Shown piece by piece: positions 5,522 to 9,490 of a stretch of DNA of 9,490 bases. The DNA lies in the NCBI GenBank assembly GCA_030147455.1, contig JASKZU010000020.1, forward strand, positions 1 through 9,490. Reading direction: 5' to 3'. The stretch is from Planococcus sp. (in: firmicutes). GTDB taxonomy: Bacteria > Bacillota > Bacilli > Bacillales_A > Planococcaceae. The translations under genes and the position numbers were made by a program. Every line of letters starts with the position of its first letter. The first letter of the stretch is position 1. The notes beneath the pieces are model-generated. The model searched no databases and was not told the origin of the DNA. It saw nothing but the letters and a program-made list of their open reading frames with translations.

Positions 5522-5800
5522 TTATCTGGATGTTCGTCTCACTGCATACCAAGATAAAGGAAGCGACAGGAAAGGAAACAGTATTGCCCACGTTAAGAAG
5601 AGCACTGGCGGTACACCAGAGCCGGGCAGTGCAATAGAGAAGTACCAAAAGTTGATTTTCAGTGCAGACACAAGCGTAATCAGCGGACCGATAAAAACTT
5701 GCCTGGACAGCTTGGCGGAAATCACGCCAAATGCAATTGCGAGAAATGGAATGACAACCAATAAAACGATTGTTGCATCAAATGCGCTGAGCCAATGCAT
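5522..5800 (-). CDS. Small membrane protein of unknown function, 92 residues
   Basis: Three hydrophobic segments at about residues 8-28, 34-55 and 63-83, joined by short polar turns, with a basic C-terminus (RRTSR), so probably a three-helix inner-membrane protein. An in-frame ATG at 5806 is only 1 nt from AGGAGG (5813-5808); the ATG at 5800 has a 7-nt spacer and is chosen. The pattern recalls small Bacillus membrane proteins of the YbeF/YesK (DUF2651-like) kind, but this is a weak impression. A strong promoter precedes it (TTGACA-N16-TAAAAT, 5877-5850). It is convergent with the MFS gene. Confidence 0.68.
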   Translation of the reverse strand: MHWLSAFDATIVLLVVIPFLAIAFGVISAKLSRQVFIGPLITLVSALKINFWYFSIALPGSGVPPVLFLTWAILFPFLSLPLSWYAVRRTSR

Positions 5801-5849
5801 GATCATGCCTCCTGTTGGACCTCTTGTAGCGCGAATGCCGCGTATGTTG

Positions 5850-5877
5850 ATTTTAATTGAATTGAATAATCTGTCAA
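5850..5877 (-). promoter_or_regulatory. Sigma-A promoter for the small membrane protein gene
   Basis: Minus strand TTGACA (5877-5872), 16-nt spacer, TAAAAT (5855-5850). It lies directly after the msrA terminator and about 50 nt upstream of the start codon at 5800. Confidence 0.75.
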
Positions 5878-5889
5878 TATAAATTTTAT

Positions 5890-5920
5890 AAAAAAAACCG
5901 GCGCATTAAGCGTCGGCTTT
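5890..5920 (-). terminator. Intrinsic terminator of msrA, overlapping its stop codon
   Basis: On the minus strand, AAAGCCGACGC, loop TTAAT, GCGCCGGTTTT, followed by more T. The stem is about 11 bp with one A-C mismatch and one G-U pair. The stop codon TAA (5908-5906) lies in the loop and the last four codons form the left arm. Confidence 0.88.
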
Positions 5921-6436
5921 GTTCCAAGCAGCTTCCAGGAAATCATCCCGTCCTGAAGCGATGCGGTCTTCCTTATAATGGCCAGGATTTTTCTTATAAA
6001 AGTCCTGATGATAATCTTCGGCAGGGTAAAAAAGCGCGGCGTCCAGTATTTCAGTGATGACCGGTTTGTCGAAACGGCCGCTTTCAGCCAGCGCTTGCTT
6101 GGACGCTTCGGCTAATGTCCGCTGCTGTTCGCTGTGGACAAAAACAGCTGGGCGATAAGAAGAGCCGCGGTCCTGAAATTGTCCATCGTTATCGGTCGGG
6201 TCGATTTGCTGCCAGAAAATCTCGAGCAATTGTTCATAAGGAAAAACGGCGGGATCAAACGTAATTTCCACCGCTTCCAAATGGCCGGTGTTTCCAGCTT
6301 TTACTTGTTCATAGGTAGGGTTGGGTACCTGTCCTCCGGTATATCCGGATACGACTTGCTCAATCCCGTCAAATTGATCAAACGGCTTGACCATGCACCA
6401 GAAACATCCGCCTGCGAACGTTGCTTTTTCAGTCAT
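5906..6436 (-). CDS. msrA: Peptide methionine sulfoxide reductase MsrA
   Basis: A 176-residue enzyme that reduces methionine-S-sulfoxide in proteins back to methionine, a cytoplasmic oxidative-damage repair step. The catalytic motif GGCFWC is at residues 9-14, with C11 as nucleophile and C14 a candidate resolving Cys, as in the Bacillus-type MsrA. Other family blocks are present in order: VVSGYTGG, NPTYEQVKAGNTGH, FWQQIDPTD, DRGSSYRPAVF and the YHQDFYKKNPGHY block near the C-terminus. A longer reading frame starts at 6484, but the ATG at 6436 has GGAGG 8 nt upstream and the extension has no family match. No MsrB domain or msrB gene adjoins, so S-sulfoxide specificity is expected. It is monocistronic; no clear promoter was identified. 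Confidence 0.95.
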   Translation of the reverse strand: MTEKATFAGGCFWCMVKPFDQFDGIEQVVSGYTGGQVPNPTYEQVKAGNTGHLEAVEITFDPAVFPYEQLLEIFWQQIDPTDNDGQFQDRGSSYRPAVFVHSEQQRTLAEASKQALAESGRFDKPVITEILDAALFYPAEDYHQDFYKKNPGHYKEDRIASGRDDFLEAAWNKADA

Positions 6437-6584
6437 ATTGATTGCCTCCTTAAAACCAGTGAAGAATCTACCCATCCCGCCCATTGCCTAAAAAGGAGCG
6501 GCGGAAAATGCAATTCAGCCTGTAGAATTAAGAAAAATCTTACCATTTCAATTCTTTCCCGACAACAAAAACGTGTCGGCTCCC

Positions 6585-6612
6585 CGAAACCTGCCGGCGC
6601 TTCAAGCGTCTA
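6585..6612 (+). promoter_or_regulatory. ECF-type (sigma-M/W-like) promoter for the LCP gene
   Basis: CGAAAC (6585-6590), 16-nt spacer, CGTCTA (6607-6612). The GAAAC and CGTC elements at 16-nt spacing match the Bacillus ECF pattern (sigma-M style TGAAAC-N16-CGTC) apart from the first base. The expected start near 6619 lies about 30 nt ahead of the LCP ATG. LCP genes are known ECF sigma targets in B. subtilis. Confidence 0.65.
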
Positions 6613-6649
6613 AAACAAGGCGGACAGCTCAGAAAGGAATGTAAACACC

Positions 6650-7594
6650 ATGGAACAACAGAATCAAACGAGGCAAAATCGAAAACGAAAACGTTTCCGC
6701 CTAGGAGGCAAGCTATTCTTATTATTGATCTTCTTGCTGCTCGGCGCGGGAGTTTATTTTTTCATGCAATATCAGCAAGGACAAACGATTGCAGATGAAA
6801 CGAAAGCAGAGCCTGAACAGTTTACAGGCGATGAAAACAACACCGGCTACCAAAACATCCTGGTGCTTGGAGTCGATGCGCGCGGTGAAGAACAGTCGCG
6901 CACGGATACAATGATGCTCGTGACGCATGACCGTGAAAACAACGAAGTAAAAGTGACTTCGCTGATGCGCGACATTTATGCGGAAATTCCAGGCTACCAA
7001 TCTTATAAATTGAATACAGCTTATTATTTGGGCGGCGTGGAACTGCTCGGAGAAACACTTAGAAACATGTTCGGAATCGAAATCCACAATTACGCACTTA
7101 TTGATTTTACGAGCTTTGAAGAGCTCGTAGACATGGCAGCGCCGGGCGGTGTTGAAATCGACGTTGAAAAAGAGATGTCGGAGAAAATCGGCGTAACGTT
7201 GACGCCGGGTGTCCAAAAATTAAGCGGCCAGGAATTGCTGGGCTATGCGCGCTTCCGTGCAGACAATGAAGGGGACTTTGGCCGTGTCCGCCGCCAGCAG
7301 CAGGTATTGGCAGCGTTAAAAGAGGAACTGATCAGCGTATCCTCGATCCCGAAAATACCGAAGCTTGCCGGTGCCGCACAAGGCTATGTGCAAACGGATA
7401 TGGCTGTCGTCGATCAAATCAAGCTGGCGACGCAACTTGCAACAGGCGGAAGCAACGAAATTGAACGGTTGACGATTCCGATTGACAACGGCTACAGCAA
7501 TGTCAACTACCCTCATGCCGGTGCGGTGCTTGAACTGGATTTGGAAAAAAACCGTCAGGCACTCGCAGAATTTTTATCTCAGCCGCTCGACTAA
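6650..7594 (+). CDS. LytR-CpsA-Psr (LCP) family cell-wall glycopolymer ligase
   Basis: A 314-residue membrane-anchored protein. The cytoplasmic N-terminus is strongly basic (RKRKRFR near 11-17), followed by one transmembrane helix (about 21-41) and an extracytoplasmic LCP domain. LCP enzymes transfer teichoic acids or other glycopolymers from a lipid carrier to peptidoglycan. Conserved residues visible: D76 in LGVDAR, R84 and D86 in RTDTMML, R107 and D108 in SLMRDIY, the KLNTAYYLGG block at 120-129 and the catalytic/binding Arg cluster in YARFRADNEGDFGRVRR (199-215). The ATG follows AAAGGAA. An ECF-type promoter lies about 40 nt upstream. The next gene follows with no terminator between, so read-through to the AI-2E-family and Spo0M-like genes is likely. 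Which LCP paralogue it is (TagT, TagU or TagV type) cannot be decided. Confidence 0.93.
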   Translation: MEQQNQTRQNRKRKRFRLGGKLFLLLIFLLLGAGVYFFMQYQQGQTIADETKAEPEQFTGDENNTGYQNILVLGVDARGEEQSRTDTMMLVTHDRENNEVKVTSLMRDIYAEIPGYQSYKLNTAYYLGGVELLGETLRNMFGIEIHNYALIDFTSFEELVDMAAPGGVEIDVEKEMSEKIGVTLTPGVQKLSGQELLGYARFRADNEGDFGRVRRQQQVLAALKEELISVSSIPKIPKLAGAAQGYVQTDMAVVDQIKLATQLATGGSNEIERLTIPIDNGYSNVNYPHAGAVLELDLEKNRQALAEFLSQPLD

Positions 7595-7608
7595 CAGGCT
7601 GAAGGCTA

Positions 7609-7617
7609 TGGTAAAAT
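7609..7617 (+). promoter_or_regulatory. Extended -10 candidate upstream of the AI-2E-family gene
   Basis: TGG-TAAAAT (7609-7617) in the 57-nt gap after the LCP gene. No good -35 box. It may give the downstream gene some independent expression. Confidence 0.3.
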
Positions 7618-7651
7618 ACGGATAGAAATTCAATTGAAGAAGGGGATTGCC

Positions 7652-8842
7652 ATGCCGCCAGAAGACCAGAAGCCGCAGTTTTTTTCGACCAATTACATTC
7701 GGTTCCTTGGGGGACGGAATACGCTGTATACGTTGATTGTCCTGTTGATGATCGGATTTGTGGTTTATGTTTTCCGTGAAGTTTCATTTATTTTTTATCC
7801 GTTAAGCGTTTTTATGAAAACCGTTGTATTGCCGGTTGTCCTCGCGCTTATTTTCTATTATTTGCTGCGCCCTATTCTGCGTTTATTGGAGCAGCTGAAA
7901 ATTCCGCGGATAGGGGGCATTCTGATCATCCTGCTGGGCGGCGTCGGCTTGTTGACGCTGCTAAGCGTGTGGGTCTTTCCGTTTTTGCGGGACCAGCTTC
8001 AAACGCTCATCGAAGAATTCCCCGATTATTTTATGCGCTTGCTGAACAATATCGACCAGTTTTTGCGCAATTCGTTGATCGGCGACTATTACACCGGCTC
8101 CAGCTTTAATATCGAGGCGTTGATTGCAACATTGCCGGCGAATATTGCAGATACTTTGCAAGATACCGTTACAGGGATCATCACAAAAATAACCGGGTGG
8201 ATTTCTGCGATAACGGGCGTTATCTTGTCGATCGTCATCGTGCCGTTTATTTTGTTTTATTTGCTGAAAGACGGCGAAAAGCTGCCGATGTACTTTTTGA
8301 AATTATTGCCGCCAAGATTCCGTGAAGATGCGCACCAGGTACTGAAAGAAGCAGACAAACAGCTCGGCGCTTATATCCAAGGCCAGTTGATCGTAGCTTT
8401 TTGCATCGGTGTAATGGTATGCATTGGATTTTGGATCATCGGCATGGACTATGCGCTGCTTCTCGGTGCGCTGGCAATGGTAACCAGCATTGTGCCGTAT
8501 ATCGGCCCAGCCATCGCCATTACGCCCGCTGCCATCATCGCATTGGTCACTTCGCCATTTATGCTTGTCAAATTGGCTATTGTTTGGACAGTTGTCCAAT
8601 TGGTCGAAGGCAATTTGATTTCGCCGCAAGTGATGGGCAAGACGATGTATATTCATCCCGTTACCATTATTTTTGTGCTGTTAACAGCGGGATCGTTGTT
8701 TGGCGTCATTGGAGTCATACTCGGCATCCCGATTTATGCAGTGCTGCGTGTCGTGGTAAGCCATCTGTACAAGCTCATAAAACGGCGCTATAACCGCTTT
8801 GAAACGGATATGGACAAGCAGTATGATTACACTGAACTCTAA
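7652..8842 (+). CDS. AI-2E/PerM family membrane protein (UPF0118)
   Basis: A 396-residue polytopic membrane protein. The reading frame can start at a TTG (7634), but the ATG at 7652 has GAAGGGG 6 nt upstream and is chosen. Hydrophobic segments lie in an N-terminal group (about 23-105), then a soluble, polar middle section (about 105-165), then a C-terminal group. The family blocks are clear: LPPRFREDAHQVLKEADKQL, GAYIQGQ, the VPYIGP motif, VVQLVEGNLISPQVMGK and HPVTIIFVLL. The family was named after E. coli TqsA, an AI-2 exporter, but B. subtilis-type members are often of unknown substrate, and some are cation antiporters. No quorum-sensing gene is nearby. It is probably co-transcribed with the LCP gene upstream and the Spo0M-like gene downstream. 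Confidence 0.9.
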   Translation: MPPEDQKPQFFSTNYIRFLGGRNTLYTLIVLLMIGFVVYVFREVSFIFYPLSVFMKTVVLPVVLALIFYYLLRPILRLLEQLKIPRIGGILIILLGGVGLLTLLSVWVFPFLRDQLQTLIEEFPDYFMRLLNNIDQFLRNSLIGDYYTGSSFNIEALIATLPANIADTLQDTVTGIITKITGWISAITGVILSIVIVPFILFYLLKDGEKLPMYFLKLLPPRFREDAHQVLKEADKQLGAYIQGQLIVAFCIGVMVCIGFWIIGMDYALLLGALAMVTSIVPYIGPAIAITPAAIIALVTSPFMLVKLAIVWTVVQLVEGNLISPQVMGKTMYIHPVTIIFVLLTAGSLFGVIGVILGIPIYAVLRVVVSHLYKLIKRRYNRFETDMDKQYDYTEL

Positions 8843-8905
8843 CATCCCGGTTTATCCATCTTTAAATAGTGGTATGGAAAATTATTATGTTTGGGGGTAG
8901 TGAAA

Positions 8906-9328
8906 GTGAAATTTAGGGATTTTTTATCATCTGTCGGCATTGGTTCCATTAAAGTAGAGACTGTAGTAGAACGTCCTCACCTGGAAGAAGGGGAAACACT
9001 GAACGGCACCGTTTATTTGAACGGCGGAAGCGGGGATCAGGAAATCGATTATATCGAGCTGCAAGTGGTAAGGCTGGTGGAAGATTACCGCGAAGACAGC
9101 GATTTCGATTTCTATGAAACTCCGATTGCCAAACAAAGCCTTGAATTTGCAGGTTCCGTCAAATCGAAAAACACCGTGATGCAACAATTTGAAATTGTGC
9201 CGGACGAACGCTGGGTGTTGGAAAATCCGAACGCCAAACTGATTTTACGCACGATCGTGCACGTGAAAAATGGTTTTGATGTTAAAGATGAAGATGAAAT
9301 CACGTACGGAAAAATCGGGAACGTTTAA
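8906..9328 (+). CDS. Short Spo0M-like (arrestin-fold) protein, one domain
   Basis: A 140-residue protein resembling the N-terminal half of Spo0M. The start MKFRDFLSSVGIG corresponds to the Spo0M N-terminus; GETLNGTVYLNGG, EIDYIELQVV and the GFDVKDEDEI stretch near the end follow the family's beta-sandwich. The GTG at 8906 has GGGGG (8893-8897) 8 nt upstream and is preferred to the TTG at 8891 or the GTG at 8900. Spo0M proteins are usually about 250-260 residues with two arrestin-like domains; this one stops after the first. It is not an obvious recent truncation, because the stop codon lies in a well-formed terminator. Spo0M affects sporulation control and cell-envelope processes in Bacillus. 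It is likely in an operon with the upstream two genes, though a promoter of its own is possible in the 63-nt gap. Confidence 0.75.
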   Translation: MKFRDFLSSVGIGSIKVETVVERPHLEEGETLNGTVYLNGGSGDQEIDYIELQVVRLVEDYREDSDFDFYETPIAKQSLEFAGSVKSKNTVMQQFEIVPDERWVLENPNAKLILRTIVHVKNGFDVKDEDEITYGKIGNV

Positions 9329-9343
9329 GTTCCCAATTTTTTT
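9317..9343 (+). terminator. Intrinsic terminator of the Spo0M-like gene, overlapping its stop codon
   Basis: GGGAAC (9317-9322), loop GTTTAA, GTTCCC (9329-9334), then a T tract (9337-9343). The stop codon TAA (9326-9328) lies in the loop. Confidence 0.85.
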
Positions 9344-9365
9344 CGAGTAATAATGTTATGTAAAC

Positions 9366-9412
9366 AAAAACCCGCAATGAGCACCCTAAAAAGGCGATCA
9401 TTGCGGGTTTTT
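9366..9412. terminator. Bidirectional terminator, 15-bp perfect stem
   Basis: AAAAACCCGCAATGA (9366-9380) and TCATTGCGGGTTTTT (9398-9412) pair perfectly around a 17-nt loop. A/T tracts on both sides allow use in both directions. It backs up the terminator at 9317-9343 and ends the minus-strand gene entering from the right; that gene's TAA overlaps the last two bases. Confidence 0.93.
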
Positions 9413-9490
9413 ACATGGCAGCGAAACCGGCGCTGCAGCATCCAGCTAAAATTAGGAGAAAAACTCCAAGCAGCGCATAGTCGGTTTTTT
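9411..9490 (-). CDS. C-terminal end of a membrane protein (partial)
   Basis: A minus-strand frame is open from the right edge to TAA at 9413-9411 (25 codons visible). It encodes KTDYALLGVFLLILAGCC and then a short SAGFAAM tail, which reads as a final transmembrane helix. The stop coincides with the start of a strong terminator, which supports a real gene end. The other two minus frames here give a quick stop or an unlikely basic peptide. Too little remains to name the protein. Confidence 0.55.
   Translation of the reverse strand, partial: KTDYALLGVFLLILAGCCSAGFAAM

Noticed and set aside
6559..6579. CCGACA/TGTCGG hairpin upstream of the LCP gene as a terminator or riboswitch.
   Set aside because: Only 6 bp, not followed by T, and it lies upstream of the predicted transcript start.
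8855..8880. GTTTAT-N14-TGGTAT as a third sigma-B promoter, ahead of the Spo0M-like gene.
   Set aside because: The key GGG of the -10 region is missing; an alternative TTTAAA-N16-TATTAT reading is equally weak, so no call is made.
9414..9479. Plus-strand short frame starting ATG at 9414.
   Set aside because: No Shine-Dalgarno, begins directly after the terminator, and the opposite strand encodes a coherent membrane helix.

Overview
The window looks like chromosomal DNA from a low-to-mid GC Firmicute. A CspA-type cold-shock protein, a YkpA-type ABC-F ATPase, a GCFWC-type MsrA, an XpaC/TelA pair, a LytR-CpsA-Psr protein and a Spo0M-like protein together point to Bacillales. A member of Planococcaceae (Planococcus or relatives) fits best, but that is inference from protein feel, not a search. 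Ribosome binding sites are strong (AGGAGG type) and most genes end in clear intrinsic terminators. I see no rRNA, tRNA, CRISPR array, insertion sequence or phage gene.

Layout. (1) 1-851, minus strand: an xpaC-like gene overlapping the start of a telA/yaaN-like gene that runs off the left edge, driven by a textbook sigma-W promoter (TGAAAC-N16-CGTATA). (2) 852-2295, plus strand: a sigma-A promoter, a roughly 140-nt leader with a 20-bp terminator-like hairpin, a cold-shock gene with its own terminator, then a sigma-B-like promoter (GTTTAA-N15-GGGTAT) in front of a second, degenerate cold-shock-domain gene and a YkvA/DUF1232 gene, closed by a bidirectional terminator. (3) 2303-3950, minus: a YkpA-type ABC-F ATPase. 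(4) 4016-4304, minus: an unrecognised 77-residue gene with a promoter. (5) 4336-5520, plus: a CynX/NimT-family MFS transporter, meeting tail to tail (1 nt between stop codons) with a 92-residue membrane protein on the minus strand that has a strong TTGACA promoter. (6) 5890-6436, minus: msrA, whose stop codon lies in its terminator loop. (7) 6585-9343, plus: an ECF-type promoter (CGAAAC-N16-CGTCTA), an LCP-family cell-wall ligase, an AI-2E/PerM family membrane protein and a half-length Spo0M-like protein, with no terminator between them. (8) 9366-9490: a 15-bp bidirectional terminator and the C-terminal end of a minus-strand membrane protein.

How it hangs together. The coding content is mostly ordinary housekeeping and stress genes. 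The less obvious layer is regulatory: three alternative-sigma-type promoters sit in front of genes connected with envelope stress (xpaC-telA, LCP) or general stress (cold-shock-like gene plus ykvA), and the cold-shock gene carries a leader that could act as an RNA switch. The most unusual proteins are the degenerate acidic cold-shock-domain protein, the single-domain Spo0M and the ABC-F with a shortened second P-loop. I do not see a clearly new multi-gene system.
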